64,000 nucleotides of DNA. It comes from an uncultured Tolumonas sp. (GTDB taxonomy: Bacteria; Pseudomonadota; Gammaproteobacteria; Enterobacterales; Aeromonadaceae). The position numbers were made by a program, and so were the translations under genes. The stretch spans positions 3,552,501 through 3,616,500 of the forward strand of contig NZ_OY782757.1 in NCBI RefSeq assembly GCF_963678185.1. Direction: 5' to 3'. How positions within the stretch are numbered: the stretch's first letter is position 1; every line of letters begins with the position of its first letter. The notes under the pieces were generated by a model. It did no database searches. It had not been told where the DNA came from and was given only the letters and a program-made list of their open reading frames with translations. Below, one piece after another: positions 1-9,610 of this stretch.

Positions 1-443
<443 letters not shown>

Positions 444-574
444 TACAACACCCAAGTAGTTTTAAAGCGCTTGTTTGATTGATGAACTGATAAAGATTGA
501 CTAGGAATAGTCAACACAGCTTTCCAAGACTTATTGCTGAAGATGGTTAATAACAGCGATAAGGGAACCGAATA

Positions 575-692
575 TGCCTGGCGGCAATAGCGCGATGGAA
601 CCACCTGTACCCATGCCGAACACAGAAGTGAAACGTTGTAGCGCCGATGGTAGTGTGGCATTCGCCATGTGAGAGTAGGACACTGCCAGGCT
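575..692 (+). rRNA. rrf: 5S ribosomal RNA
   Basis: A full-length 5S rRNA of about 118 bases. It begins TGCCTGGCGGC and ends with the complementary ACTGCCAGGC, forming helix I. The internal blocks CCCATGCCGAACACAGAAG and GCGCCGATGGTAGTGTGG are the usual gammaproteobacterial ones. It lies downstream of 23S rRNA and 33 bases before a tRNA, so all three are expected to be cut from one precursor. Confidence 0.97.
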
Positions 693-725
693 CCTAAATT
701 AGACGAAAGTCAGCCGGAAAAAAGT

Positions 726-801
726 GCTGATATGGCTCAGTTGGTAGAGCGCACCCTTGGTAAGGGTGAGGTCCCCAGTTCGACTCTGGGTATCAGCACC
801 A
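726..801 (+). tRNA. tRNA-Thr (anticodon GGT)
   Basis: A 76-base cloverleaf with encoded CCA end. Acceptor stem GCTGATA pairs with TATCAGC; D arm GCTC...GAGC; anticodon stem CACCC/GGGTG encloses the loop TTGGTAA with anticodon GGT at 759-761 (threonine, codons ACC/ACU); the T arm is CCCAG-TTCGACT-CTGGG. It follows 5S rRNA directly, as a distal tRNA of the rrn operon; E. coli rrnD also carries a distal tRNA-Thr. Confidence 0.97.
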
Positions 802-811
802 TTAAATACGA

Positions 812-839
812 AGCCCTGCAGGTAACTGCAGGGCTTTTT
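812..839 (+). terminator. Rho-independent terminator of the rrn operon
   Basis: Stem AGCCCTGCAG / CTGCAGGGCT with a short GTAA-type loop, followed by a T run, 11 bases after the tRNA CCA end. It closes the rRNA-tRNA transcript. Confidence 0.9.
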
Positions 840-863
840 GTTTATGTAATTATTTCAAGCTGT

Positions 864-882
864 TGGTATAATCAGCGCTGAT
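864..882 (+). promoter_or_regulatory. Extended -10 promoter overlapped by a 12-bp palindrome
   Basis: TGGTATAAT at 864-872 is an extended -10 element (TGn-TATAAT). The perfect palindrome ATCAGCGCTGAT (871-882) starts on its last bases and covers the expected transcription start. No good -35 is visible, as is common for extended -10 promoters. The palindrome would suit a repressor operator for the following lipoprotein gene; no specific regulator is assigned. Confidence 0.5.
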
Positions 883-911
883 AAATGTTTTACATCTACG
901 GAAAGAAAGAT

Positions 912-1352
912 ATGTTGCGGTTTGTATTATTAACTATATGTATTGTGATTGTTGGCTGTAGTAGCCAGTCAACGCAGCAGCAAACTAGCAATCAAAAAGA
1001 TTTGGTCCCAGCAAATACAGTGTTATATCTTCGTGGGGATATGACTAACTGGGAAGCTCGGAAAGAATATCAAGTTCAGCAGGTTTCATCACATCTTTAT
1101 ACTGTCAAAGCAGATTTACCTGATGCAGGTAAGACGTATCATTTTAAATTTGCTGATGCGCAATGGCTGCCGGCTTTAAATTATGGCGCAGCTATTGATG
1201 ATGCAACGTTGACTTTAAATTCACCTGCTCCTATTCGTGCTTATAGTTGCTTGGATGAACTGACGTTTACCCCTGATCAGGCTGGCAAGTATGAGTTTGT
1301 CTTGGATTTGCGGGGAAGAAAACCTCTTGCTGTAGTTAAAGTAGCTCAGTGA
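912..1352 (+). CDS. Small lipoprotein with a possible carbohydrate-binding-like beta-sandwich domain
   Basis: Predicted 146-residue lipoprotein of unknown function. The N-terminus MLRFVLLTICIVIVGC is a type II signal peptide with lipobox IVGC, so Cys16 would be lipidated. A frame-compatible ATG exists at 885, but the start at 912 puts the signal peptide first and has a purine-rich GGAAAG upstream. The mature part has a VLYLRGDMTNW segment (about residues 35-45) that recalls the early-set/CBM48-type domains of starch-active enzymes, which often show a [GN]-x-FNxW turn. This is a weak resemblance by eye. The gene stands alone between the rrn terminator and a bidirectional terminator. No function is claimed. 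Confidence 0.75.
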   Translation: MLRFVLLTICIVIVGCSSQSTQQQTSNQKDLVPANTVLYLRGDMTNWEARKEYQVQQVSSHLYTVKADLPDAGKTYHFKFADAQWLPALNYGAAIDDATLTLNSPAPIRAYSCLDELTFTPDQAGKYEFVLDLRGRKPLAVVKVAQ

Positions 1353-1360
1353 AGAGAAAT

Positions 1361-1386
1361 AAAAAACGCGCATATGCGCGTTTTTT
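1361..1386. terminator. Bidirectional terminator
   Basis: A perfect 26-bp palindrome: A6, the stem CGCGCATATGCGCG, then T6. It sits between the convergent lipoprotein gene (plus) and the Tim44-like gene (minus) and can end both transcripts. Confidence 0.9.
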
Positions 1387-1403
1387 ATTTCAGATAATGG
1401 GAA

Positions 1404-2258
1404 TTACTTGTTTTCGATACCTACTATGAGCCATGGTGCATTTACAGCAGATAAGTTGCGTTCCAGATGCCATACCTCGTTGATATCTTCTTCAATACCT
1501 TCAACTACATCACGATAGCGACCTTTGAATAGTATGCTAACTTGTGAATAATCAGCTTTGCGATCAGCGCGAACTAATTCAGCATTGATGAAAAGTACTT
1601 CAGTATGCTGGTTGCCGGCATAGTTAGCTCTTTCTTGTTTGAGCTCGTTGTACAATTCAGGCGTTACATATTCTTGAATTTTGGAAAAATCATTTTCATT
1701 CCAAGCTGACTGCAATGTGCGATAGTGTTCGCAAGCACCTTTAATAAATGCGGTAACATCAAATCCAGCAGGGAGATCAAAAGGAACTGCGTCTGCAGAA
1801 AATGAGGTGCTGCCTGTGTATTCAGTTTTTTGGAATCCTGTATCAACATTTTGTTTAGTTTGATATGGCATACCATATGCCGGTTGAGGTCCAGCTTGCA
1901 TGGCTGTTTTTCTGCTTTTAACAAAGCGGAAAATTAAAAAGGCAACGCCAGCCATCAGTAGAATGTCAAAAATCTGCAACCCATCAAAAGCACCACTACC
2001 CATCAGCCAAGCAAATAGTCCACCAGCCAGTAAACCGCCGAGTAACCCGCCCATTAATCCACTTTTATTGGGTTGCATTTGTTTATTTAGAACCGGATTG
2101 GTTGTATTCATCGGCTGTGTGGGTTGTGCCGGGGCTATTTTATAACTGCGACCAAACGATTTGCTGCCGCCAAATTTTCTTGCTTCAGCATTCTCAGAAA
2201 AAAGAGCAATGCTGAAAATGAGAGAAAAAATGGTAAGAAAAGAGAAAAACTTACGCAT
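1404..2258 (-). CDS. Tim44-like domain membrane protein
   Basis: Predicted 284-residue inner-membrane protein. Residues 1-26 form a signal peptide or first membrane anchor ending near ENAEA. A basic, Gly/Ser-rich stretch (RKFGGSKSFGRSYK, about 27-40) follows, then two hydrophobic segments (about 68-86 and 96-112). The C-terminal hundred residues contain FIKGACEHYRTLQSAW and a cystatin-like alpha+beta pattern typical of bacterial Tim44-like (PF04280) proteins. Eukaryotic Tim44 tethers Hsp70 to the import channel; the bacterial role is not established. The start at 2258 has AAGGA eight bases upstream. A short inverted repeat (CTCGGT-ATA-ACCGAG, 2341-2355) lies about 85 bases upstream. Confidence 0.85.
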   Translation of the reverse strand: MRKFFSFLTIFSLIFSIALFSENAEARKFGGSKSFGRSYKIAPAQPTQPMNTTNPVLNKQMQPNKSGLMGGLLGGLLAGGLFAWLMGSGAFDGLQIFDILLMAGVAFLIFRFVKSRKTAMQAGPQPAYGMPYQTKQNVDTGFQKTEYTGSTSFSADAVPFDLPAGFDVTAFIKGACEHYRTLQSAWNENDFSKIQEYVTPELYNELKQERANYAGNQHTEVLFINAELVRADRKADYSQVSILFKGRYRDVVEGIEEDINEVWHLERNLSAVNAPWLIVGIENK

Positions 2259-2393
2259 ATTGTTGTCCTTGATAGTTACATACACGTAACATCCTATCCT
2301 GAACTTGTAAACCGTCAATTCCGTTAGTTAGCACAAATTGCTCGGTATAACCGAGTTATTGTTTTAAATAGACCATTTTCAAGCTTAAAAAGA

Positions 2394-2417
2394 AAACCCC
2401 TCATCATAGAGGGGTTT
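2394..2417 (-). terminator. Terminator of the first ptsG copy
   Basis: ACCCCTC / GAGGGGT hairpin with a T run in the minus-strand reading, 26 bases after the EIICB stop codon. Confidence 0.85.
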
Positions 2418-2442
2418 AGTCTTAATCTAATTAGCCATCAGA

Positions 2443-3894
2443 TTAATTTGCTTTGATCCACTGATCCATATCAGTTTTTAAATTATCTGATTTAGTACCG
2501 AAAATTGCCTGAACACCTGTGCCTGCAATGACGACGCCTGCTGCACCTAATGATTTCAGTTTGGTCTGGTTAACATTTTCAGTGCTTTTTACACTGACGC
2601 GAAGACGAGTTATACAAGCGTCGAGGTTGGTAATGTTATCTTTACCACCGAAAGCATGTACTAATTCGCCTGCTAATTCTGAACCAACTAATGCTGCGCT
2701 TTCTGAAGATTCTTCTTCACGGCCTGGGGTTTTCAGATCTAAGAATTTAATGACCGCGCGGAATACGGTGTAGTAAACAGCGGCATAGCATACCCCTATC
2801 ACTGGGAACATGATCAAGTTGCTGCCTTTGTTACCCAGCACGCTCAGGACTAAAAAGTCGATCAAACCGTGTGAGAAACTAGTACCCGCACTCATGTTCA
2901 GAGTGATACATGCTACGAAAGCTAAACCTGCCAACACGGCATGAATTGCGTAAAGAATTGGTGCTACGAACATGAATGAGAATTCAATCGGTTCAGTAAT
3001 ACCAGTTAAGAATGAAGTTAACGCAGCGGAGATCATGATACCGCCAACTTTAGCGCGATTCTCCGGTTTTGCACTGTGCCAAATCGCAATTGCCGCGGCT
3101 GGCAGGCCGTACATTTTGAACAGGAAACCACCTGCTAATTTGCCCGCTGTTGGATCACCAGCAATAAAACGCGGAATGTCGCCATGGAACACCTGACCAG
3201 CAGCATTAGTAAATGAGCCAACCTGCATTTGGAAAGGTACGTTCCAGATATGGTGTAGACCAAATGGAACTAATGCACGTTCAACGATACCGTAGATCCC
3301 AAAAGCCAGAGTTGGATTTTGATATGCAGCCCATTGAGAGAAGACATCGATCGCATGACCGACCGGTGGCCAAATGAAAGACAGCACAACTGCTGCGATA
3401 ATTACCGAAAAACCAGTAATGATTGGGACGAAACGTTTGCCTGCAAAGAAGCCCAAGTATTCTGGTAACTGAATGCGATAAAAGCGGTTAAACATGAAGG
3501 CTGCAATAGCGCCAGCAATGATACCACCTAACACACCAGTGTTAGACATGTGTTCTACGGCAACGGCGTAATCGGGTGCAGCTGGGTCAAGACCGGCAAT
3601 GAAAGGTGCAGCTACCGTCATTGTCTTGGTCAAAATAGCGTAGCCTACTGTTGCAGCCAATGCCGCAACGCCATCATTATTGGTGAAACCCAGTGCAACC
3701 CCAATAGCGAAAATCAACGCCATATTACCAAAAACTGCACCACCAGCCTGCGCCATGATCTGTGATACTACTGCTGGTAACCAGCTGAAATTGGCAGAAC
3801 CGACACCAAGCAGGATACCTGCTACTGGTAATACGGATACTGGCAACATCAGCGATTTACCAATTTTTTGTAAATTTGCAAACGCGTTACTCAT
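2443..3894 (-). CDS. ptsG: PTS glucose-type transporter EIICB, copy 1
   Basis: 483-residue fused EIIC-EIIB permease that imports a hexose (glucose by family) and phosphorylates it using phosphate from EIIA-Glc. The EIIC part (about 1-380) has repeated membrane segments, the [15 protein letters not shown] start and the GITEPIEF loop that binds substrate. The EIIB domain carries the phosphorylated cysteine in [11 protein letters not shown] at Cys427. Length fits E. coli PtsG (477). The start at 3894 follows AGGAG; an upstream in-frame extension of 35 residues has no such support. It lies downstream of and parallel to a close paralog (4394-5836), with its own terminator and a 500-base upstream region. 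No EIIA domain is fused, so EIIA must come from elsewhere. Exact sugar specificity is not visible. Confidence 0.93.
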   Translation of the reverse strand: MSNAFANLQKIGKSLMLPVSVLPVAGILLGVGSANFSWLPAVVSQIMAQAGGAVFGNMALIFAIGVALGFTNNDGVAALAATVGYAILTKTMTVAAPFIAGLDPAAPDYAVAVEHMSNTGVLGGIIAGAIAAFMFNRFYRIQLPEYLGFFAGKRFVPIITGFSVIIAAVVLSFIWPPVGHAIDVFSQWAAYQNPTLAFGIYGIVERALVPFGLHHIWNVPFQMQVGSFTNAAGQVFHGDIPRFIAGDPTAGKLAGGFLFKMYGLPAAAIAIWHSAKPENRAKVGGIMISAALTSFLTGITEPIEFSFMFVAPILYAIHAVLAGLAFVACITLNMSAGTSFSHGLIDFLVLSVLGNKGSNLIMFPVIGVCYAAVYYTVFRAVIKFLDLKTPGREEESSESAALVGSELAGELVHAFGGKDNITNLDACITRLRVSVKSTENVNQTKLKSLGAAGVVIAGTGVQAIFGTKSDNLKTDMDQWIKAN

Positions 3895-4346
3895 AAAAAC
3901 TCCTGATGAGTGTATAGGATTAAAAAACCGGAATGCTGTTTTCTGCTTACTCTTCTCATTACGTTTAGTTGTGAAATACAGATATGAATCTGATAGCACA
4001 ATTACAACGTTATAAATGAAGCATCGAACGTAAGTGAAAGTTTCAATGTATAAGCTATAAAAGGCAAGAGACGGGATGTAAGGTATTATTAATAAACAAT
4101 TTTATGGTTTCTTGTTGTTTCTTTTTATTTTTTGTTATTACGTAACACTTCAAAGAGAAATTAAATGTAACCGGTTACTTTTTGATTTCGTGCTTCATAT
4201 GAAACACTGAGTGGCTTTATTTTTCACAAAGTTTATTTATTCAGTGGGGTTTGATGCGGGGATTAATACCAGTAAATATAAAATTAGACTTATTTTTAAA
4301 AACAAAATTAATAGACGGATTTTGTAATTTAAATTTGGTAATAAAA
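3895..4346. promoter_or_regulatory. Long regulatory region between the two ptsG copies, with three palindromes
   Basis: No gene is supported in this AT-rich stretch. Three inverted repeats sit within 75 bases: TGTTA-TTACG-TAACA (4133-4147), GTAACCGGTTAC (4167-4178, perfect 12 bp, like LacI/GntR-family operators) and GTGCTTCATATGAAACAC (4190-4207, an 18-bp inverted repeat with one imperfect pair around TTCATATGAA). They lie roughly 240-310 bases upstream of ptsG copy 1. A promoter such as TTGTAA-N17-TATCTG on the minus strand near 3980-4010 is possible but not firm. I see no clear full-length CRP or Mlc site. Confidence 0.45.
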
Positions 4347-4367
4347 AACCCCTCCAGAGGAGGGGTT
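4347..4367 (-). terminator. Terminator of the second ptsG copy
   Basis: AACCCCTCC-AGA-GGAGGGGTT stem-loop followed by T's on the minus strand, 27 bases past the stop codon. The stem resembles that of the other ptsG terminator. Confidence 0.88.
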
Positions 4368-4393
4368 AAAGGTAGAACTAATTTTCTTATTAA

Positions 4394-5836
4394 TTAGTTT
4401 GCTTTGATCCAATGGTCCATATCAGTTTTCAGGTTGTCTGATTTGGTACCGAAGATAGCCTGAACACCTGAACCTGCTACAACAACACCTGCAGCACCTA
4501 GTGATTTCAGTTTAGATTGGTCAACTTTAGCAATTTCTTTAACGCTTACACGCAGACGTGTAATACATGCATCCAAGTTAGTAATGTTTTCTTTACCACC
4601 GAAAGCGTGTACCAATTCGCCAGCCAGGTCAGAACCAGTCAGAGTAGATTCTTCAGAAGATTCTTCTTCACGACCAGGAGTTTTCAGGTCCAGCGCTACG
4701 ATTGCTACACGGAATACGGTGTAGTAAACAGCTGCGTAAATCAGACCGATAACTGGGAACATGATACCTTTAGTAGATTGAGAGAACAGTACTAAGAAGT
4801 CAATCAAACCATGAGAGAAGGTGGTACCGTGTTTCATGCCCAACAGAATCATTACTACGAACGCAGAGCCAGCCAGTAACGCATGGATTGCGTACAGTAC
4901 TGGAGCAACGAACAAGAATGCGAATTCGATTGGTTCAGTGATACCGGTCAGGAAAGAGGTCAGTGCTGCTGACACCATGATACCACCGATTTTAGCGCGG
5001 TTTTCTGGCTTAGCAGTGTGCCACATTGCGATAGCAGCTGCTGGCAGACCGTACATTTTGAACATGTAACCACCAGCCAGGTTACCCGCAGTTGGGTCAC
5101 CAGCGATGTAACGAGCGATTTCACCGTGGAATACTTGGCCAGTCGCATTGGTGTATTCGCCTACTTCGAAGAAGAATGGCGCATTCCAAATGTGATGCAG
5201 ACCAAATGGGATCAGTGAACGTTCAACTACGCCGTAGATACCAAATGCCAGAGCTGGGTTTTGGTAAGCAGCCCAATGAGAGAATGCTTTGATAGCACCA
5301 CCGATTGGAGGCCATACGAACGCCAGCACTACACCAGCAGCGATTGCTACGATACCAGTTGATAGTGGAACGAAACGTTTACCGGCAAAGAAGCCCAAAT
5401 ATTCAGGCAATTGGATGCGGTAGAAACGATTAAACATGTACGCAGCAATACCACCGGCGATAACACCACCCAGTACACCTACGTTTGATACGTTTTCTGC
5501 CTGCGCTGCGAAATCAGCTGCAGTAGGATCCAAACCAGCCAACAGTGGAGCAACAACTGTTACTGTTTTGGTCAGGATGAAATAACCGACAGCAGCAGCC
5601 AGACCTGCAACACCATCATTCTTAGTGAAACCAAGTGCAACACCGATAGCGAACAGCAGCGCCATGTTGCCGAAAACGGCACCACCAGCTTGTTCCATAA
5701 CGGAAGACAGAGTGGCAGGCAGAACACTGAATTTAGCTGCACCGACGCCCAGCAGAATACCTGCTACAGGCAGTACGGATACAGGCAGCATCAGCGCCTT
5801 ACCGACTTGTTGAAGATTTCCGAACAAATTTTTCAT
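4394..5836 (-). CDS. ptsG: PTS glucose-type transporter EIICB, copy 2
   Basis: 480-residue EIICB permease, a close tandem paralog of the gene at 2443-3894 (by eye roughly three quarters identical, and nearly identical over the last 60 residues). Same architecture: EIIC membrane domain from [15 protein letters not shown], the GITEPIEF substrate loop, a REEESSE linker, then EIIB with [13 protein letters not shown] and phospho-cysteine at Cys424. The start at 5836 has AGGAG about ten bases upstream. Differences between copies cluster in the membrane domain (for example residues 95-115 and 205-235), so the two may differ in substrate or expression. With separate terminators and long upstream regions, the copies look independently transcribed. 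Confidence 0.93.
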   Translation of the reverse strand: MKNLFGNLQQVGKALMLPVSVLPVAGILLGVGAAKFSVLPATLSSVMEQAGGAVFGNMALLFAIGVALGFTKNDGVAGLAAAVGYFILTKTVTVVAPLLAGLDPTAADFAAQAENVSNVGVLGGVIAGGIAAYMFNRFYRIQLPEYLGFFAGKRFVPLSTGIVAIAAGVVLAFVWPPIGGAIKAFSHWAAYQNPALAFGIYGVVERSLIPFGLHHIWNAPFFFEVGEYTNATGQVFHGEIARYIAGDPTAGNLAGGYMFKMYGLPAAAIAMWHTAKPENRAKIGGIMVSAALTSFLTGITEPIEFAFLFVAPVLYAIHALLAGSAFVVMILLGMKHGTTFSHGLIDFLVLFSQSTKGIMFPVIGLIYAAVYYTVFRVAIVALDLKTPGREEESSEESTLTGSDLAGELVHAFGGKENITNLDACITRLRVSVKEIAKVDQSKLKSLGAAGVVVAGSGVQAIFGTKSDNLKTDMDHWIKAN

Positions 5837-6231
5837 ATTTGTGAGCTCCTGAGGAGTGTGCGTCCTGTTAATTTATTGAATACACGGGTTTCAAATTAGT
5901 GAAAACCGCTTTTTATATTCTGTGTATTTCAACGAGGTTAATGATAGTGGAATTATTTAAATGAAGAAGGCAATAAATATAGAAACAGAATATGGATCAC
6001 AAAGAAGATTGTTTCTTATTTGTTATGTAAGAAACGTTCTAAATAGTTATGTAACTTACTATAAGTAATATATTTTTTCGTGTTTATTTGTTTCCGATTA
6101 TATTGAATTGTTGTTTAACATTTCTAATTGAAACTAAATGTAACATTACAACAAAAGGATATTTGAATGGAATTGGAATGCGTGGAAACAACTTTGGCCT
6201 ATAAACGTATGTTGTGGAACTTTTATTAAAA
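5837..6231. promoter_or_regulatory. Upstream region of ptsG copy 2 with inverted repeats
   Basis: No gene is supported. Two repeats stand out: GTTTCTTA-N9-TAAGAAAC (6011-6035, 8-bp arms) and TGTAACATTACA (6139-6150, TGTAA/TTACA palindrome). The DNA is very AT-rich, consistent with a promoter region. No sigma-70 promoter or known operator could be fixed. Confidence 0.4.
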
Positions 6232-6269
6232 TTAAAGCCTGACAAATAAATATTTTTATCAGGCCTTAA
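6232..6269 (-). terminator. Putative terminator downstream of ygfZ
   Basis: Inverted repeat TTAAAGCCTGA ... TCAGGCCTTAA (11-bp arms, one mismatch) 15 bases after the ygfZ stop; the minus-strand transcript continues into a T-rich stretch. The loop is long and AT-rich, so terminator strength is uncertain. Confidence 0.55.
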
Positions 6270-6283
6270 TATCCAATTATTGA

Positions 6284-7201
6284 TTATTCGAGTACATACG
6301 GTAACGGATGTATAAACAGTGAGGATTCGTCATCGTTTGCAATCCGAAATACGTTCTCTGTAGTGGTATCCGATGGTAGAACGATGCTGATCAGTAATTG
6401 CTCATTTTTTTGCCAGACATCAAGAATGGTACCGCTTGAGCGCCAATGTTCACCTAATTGACGTTCTACTACACTATCTGTGGTCACTGGGTGGCTGGCG
6501 GTGCCATGCAAGACAAATAATGCTCGGTTATTTATGCCGCGGTATTTTGCTCTTGCAACGATCTCTTGTCCGGTATAACACCCTTTCGTGAAGCTGATGG
6601 CCTGTAAAGCGTGTAAATTGAGTGCTTGAGGAATGAACTCAGCTTGTGAGTTTTTATTCAGCTGAGGTAATCCATCCAAAATGTCCAGGCCCCACCAATC
6701 ATAATGCGGCTGTTCTGGTAATGAGAGCGTTAGGGGATGAGATTTTTGCGATAGCAATAACCAGCGATCTGGCTTGATTTGGCATTTCACAAGTGAGGTA
6801 TCAAGTTGCTCAAATGCGGTTATGTGAGTGTAGATCCACTCATCGGTAGCTGTGCCTGCTACACCAATAACATGGAATTCATTGCTGACATCAGTGATGG
6901 TTAGCTTAGAAAATACCGCATATTTTTTCAGTTCAGCTAACTCGATTTCCGCCAGTTCTTTTTTATACATCAGTAGCAGATCTTGTTCTCGTTTGAACAA
7001 TCTAAATGCTGCGAGTACTTTTCCTTTTGGATTGCAGTGGGCGCCAAGGCTGCTTTGTCCTGGTGTTAGTGCTGCAACATCACAAGTAACCTGACCATTC
7101 AGATATTTGACTGCATCAGGACCTTCTAACCGGATCACTGTTACATCATCCAGATGATATACACTGGGTTCAGAAGGAAATAAAAGTCGTTCATTCATCA
7201 T
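6284..7201 (-). CDS. ygfZ: Folate-dependent tRNA-modification/Fe-S protein YgfZ
   Basis: 305-residue cytosolic protein of the GcvT-like folate-binding family. E. coli YgfZ supports Fe-S enzymes such as the MiaB methylthiotransferase. The family signature KGCYTGQE is seen at about 206-213 and contains the conserved cysteine. The N-terminus VIRLEGPDAVKYLNGQVTCD is typical. An in-frame ATG ten codons upstream (7231) has no ribosome site, whereas the ATGATG at 7201 follows GTGGA, so I use 7201. The gene is divergent from sdhE-cptA, as in E. coli. Confidence 0.93.
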   Translation of the reverse strand: MMNERLLFPSEPSVYHLDDVTVIRLEGPDAVKYLNGQVTCDVAALTPGQSSLGAHCNPKGKVLAAFRLFKREQDLLLMYKKELAEIELAELKKYAVFSKLTITDVSNEFHVIGVAGTATDEWIYTHITAFEQLDTSLVKCQIKPDRWLLLSQKSHPLTLSLPEQPHYDWWGLDILDGLPQLNKNSQAEFIPQALNLHALQAISFTKGCYTGQEIVARAKYRGINNRALFVLHGTASHPVTTDSVVERQLGEHWRSSGTILDVWQKNEQLLISIVLPSDTTTENVFRIANDDESSLFIHPLPYVLE

Positions 7202-7293
7202 GGTTTTTTCCACATTGGGATGGTGATTCATGGTAAATAACGAGCTATTGTTTGTCAGCTTCTATTAGTAACATTATCAAAGGAAATCATGGC

Positions 7294-7551
7294 ATGAATG
7301 CTGAGTTGTCTAAGTTACGTTGGGCTTGTCGTCGGGGCATGCTTGAGTTGGATTCGATGCTGGCACCCTTTTTGGAACGCCATTACCTTGATCTCTCTGC
7401 GCCGTTGCAACAAGATTTCCAACGTTTGCTCGAGTGTTCGGATATGGAGTTATTTCGTTGTTTGTTACGGGCTGAAACGCCATCAGACACATCACTAGAA
7501 TTGATTTTGGGAGTGATCCGTGAAAAACATCAGGCACGTTATTCGGGTTGA
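7294..7551 (+). CDS. sdhE: Succinate dehydrogenase flavinylation factor SdhE
   Basis: 85-residue helical protein of the SdhE/YgfY/CptB family, which helps attach FAD to succinate dehydrogenase and fumarate reductase flavoproteins. The defining motif RGMLELD is at residues 14-20 (family RGxxE). The start at 7294 follows AGGAA by eight bases; a 14-codon upstream extension is not supported. The 3' end overlaps the next gene by 32 bases, implying coupled translation. Its old description as an antitoxin to CptA is disputed. Confidence 0.93.
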   Translation: MNAELSKLRWACRRGMLELDSMLAPFLERHYLDLSAPLQQDFQRLLECSDMELFRCLLRAETPSDTSLELILGVIREKHQARYSG

Positions 7552-7915
7552 ATCATCGCATCATCACCAACTTTTTTTGCTGATTGGTCATATTATCCTT
7601 GGCTGGTTAGCTTGGTCCTCATTACATGGCCATTTTTGGCTGTTGTTCTTTATTTTATGGGGATGTACACTTTTCTGGTCGTTATATCAGGCGAGCCATC
7701 GGCAATTTGTTTTGGAAATGCGCGGTGATGAAGTGTTTTGGGAGGGTAAGTTTTATCACATGACACCCGCATCACGGGTTGGTTATGGATTTATCTGGCT
7801 GGTATTACAAGGTGTGCAGGGTGAAAAACGGCTCCATTTATGGTTGTTTTCAGACAGCATGGATGAAGCTGAATACCGCCGGATTGCCCGGCGGATCAAT
7901 ATGCGAACTCAGTAA
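7520..7915 (+). CDS. cptA: YgfX/CptA family inner-membrane protein
   Basis: 131-residue protein with a GTG start preceded by GGGAG. Two hydrophobic helices (about 18-33 and 37-53) are followed by a soluble, beta-rich tail containing [14 protein letters not shown]. It matches the YgfX family, which is regularly encoded directly after sdhE. E. coli CptA was reported as a toxin that interferes with MreB and FtsZ; that function is not certain for this copy. It converges on nadB, and the two coding ends overlap by 7 bases. Confidence 0.88.
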   Translation: MKNIRHVIRVESSHHHQLFLLIGHIILGWLAWSSLHGHFWLLFFILWGCTLFWSLYQASHRQFVLEMRGDEVFWEGKFYHMTPASRVGYGFIWLVLQGVQGEKRLHLWLFSDSMDEAEYRRIARRINMRTQ

Positions 7916-9531
7916 TCACCGGGGATCAAAATAGTCGGCGTAGGATTATCCTGCTGTTCAGGGTAATCCAAATTGTAATGTAAGCCTCTGGACTCTTTAC
8001 GAGCCATTGCCGAACGGACAATGAGTTCGGCAACTTGCAGCAAATTCCTCAGCTCAAGTAAATTATTCGATACTCGGAAGTTGGTGTAATACTCTTGTAC
8101 TTCCTGCTTCAGCAAGTCAATTCGGCGTTTCGCTCGCTCCAGTCGTTTGTTGGTGCGCACAATACCGACGTAATCCCACATGAATAATCGTAATTCATGC
8201 CAGTTATGCTGAATTACCACTTCTTCATCGGAATTACCGACTTGGCTTTCATCCCATGCGGGTAATGACGGCGGCATACTACTCATCGGTAAGCGAGCTT
8301 TGATATCGTCAGCAGCAGATTGGGCAAAAACAATACATTCCAGTATTGAATTCGAGGCCATGCGGTTAGCACCATGTAACCCGGTGTATGACACTTCACC
8401 TATTGCATAAAGACCAGGAATGTCAGTTTGACCAAATTTGTCACTCATCACACCGCCACAGGTATAGTGTGCTGCGGGTACAACCGGTATCGGTTGTTTT
8501 GTGATATCAATGCCAAGTTTCAGGCAGCGTTCATAAATAGTCGGGAAGTGTTTGCTAACAAATTCTGCTGGTTTATGGCTGATATCTAAAAACATGCAGT
8601 CAGCGCCGAGACGCTTCATTTCATAATCGATAGCGCGAGCGACAATATCGCGTGGTGCTAATTCTGCCCTCGGGTCAAAATCGGGCATGAAACGAGAACC
8701 ATCAGGGCGTTTTAATAAAGCGCCTTCACCACGTAAGGCTTCGGTCAGCAGAAAATTGCGATCATCCGGATGGAAAAGAGTGGTTGGATGAAATTGATTG
8801 AATTCCATATTGGCAACCCGGCAACCTGCTCGCCAAGCCATTGCAATTCCGTCGCCGGAGCTGACATCGGGATTAGAAGTATACTGATATACCTTTGATG
8901 CACCGCCAGTGGCTAAAGCTACAAAACGGGCTTTTACTGTTTCAACCTGTTCTTTGGTTCGATTCCAAATGTAGGCACCAAGAATGCGGTTTCCCGGAAT
9001 ACCCAGTTTGCGGGTTGTGATCAGATCAACAGCATTAAAGCGTTCCATTAACTGAATATTTGGATGTTGGCGTACGCGATCGACAAGTGTGACTTCAACC
9101 GATTTTCCTGTGGAGTCGGCTGAATGGAAAATCCGTCGGTGACTGTGACCACCTTCGCGGGTTAAATGATAAGCTGGTTCGCCATCTTCTGAGGTCGCCT
9201 CTTCTTTATCAAAGGGCACGCCTTGCTGAATTAGCCAATCAATCGATTCTTTGGCATTTTCTGCAGTAAATTCAACAATGGCTTTATCACATAAACCGGC
9301 TCCCGCGATCAGCGTGTCATTCACGTGAGATTCGACGCTATCTGTCTCTTCAGCAACAGCAGCGATGCCTCCCTGGGCATAATAGGTAGCCCCTTCACTT
9401 AAGGGTCCTTTGCTCAATACCATCACTTTGGCATGATCTGCTAAGCGTAATGCTAAAGTGAGGCCTGCGGCACCACTGCCAATGATCAAAACATCGCAGG
9501 AGTATTCAACATTCTGTTTCATAAGTATCAT
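7909..9531 (-). CDS. nadB: L-aspartate oxidase
   Basis: 540-residue FAD enzyme that oxidises L-aspartate to iminoaspartate, the first step of de novo NAD synthesis (partner NadA makes quinolinate). The FAD-binding GSGAAG motif is at 18-23, and the succinate-dehydrogenase-family blocks [36 protein letters not shown] and [12 protein letters not shown] are all present. The first ATG (9531) has AAGG six bases upstream; a second ATG lies three codons on. It is divergent from rpoE, the same arrangement as in E. coli. Confidence 0.97.
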   Translation of the reverse strand: MILMKQNVEYSCDVLIIGSGAAGLTLALRLADHAKVMVLSKGPLSEGATYYAQGGIAAVAEETDSVESHVNDTLIAGAGLCDKAIVEFTAENAKESIDWLIQQGVPFDKEEATSEDGEPAYHLTREGGHSHRRIFHSADSTGKSVEVTLVDRVRQHPNIQLMERFNAVDLITTRKLGIPGNRILGAYIWNRTKEQVETVKARFVALATGGASKVYQYTSNPDVSSGDGIAMAWRAGCRVANMEFNQFHPTTLFHPDDRNFLLTEALRGEGALLKRPDGSRFMPDFDPRAELAPRDIVARAIDYEMKRLGADCMFLDISHKPAEFVSKHFPTIYERCLKLGIDITKQPIPVVPAAHYTCGGVMSDKFGQTDIPGLYAIGEVSYTGLHGANRMASNSILECIVFAQSAADDIKARLPMSSMPPSLPAWDESQVGNSDEEVVIQHNWHELRLFMWDYVGIVRTNKRLERAKRRIDLLKQEVQEYYTNFRVSNNLLELRNLLQVAELIVRSAMARKESRGLHYNLDYPEQQDNPTPTILIPGDY

Positions 9532-9610
9532 TGGCCTTGATGAGGAAAGCTTTATACTAGCCCAACTGATGGTCAGGTACAGCCCGGATCACGTTTTTTT
9601 GCCGAGAATA

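Noticed and set aside
7252..7915. sdhE-cptA as a genuine toxin-antitoxin system
   Set aside because: SdhE is better explained as a flavinylation factor; the pair is conserved housekeeping synteny and the toxin role of CptA is disputed.
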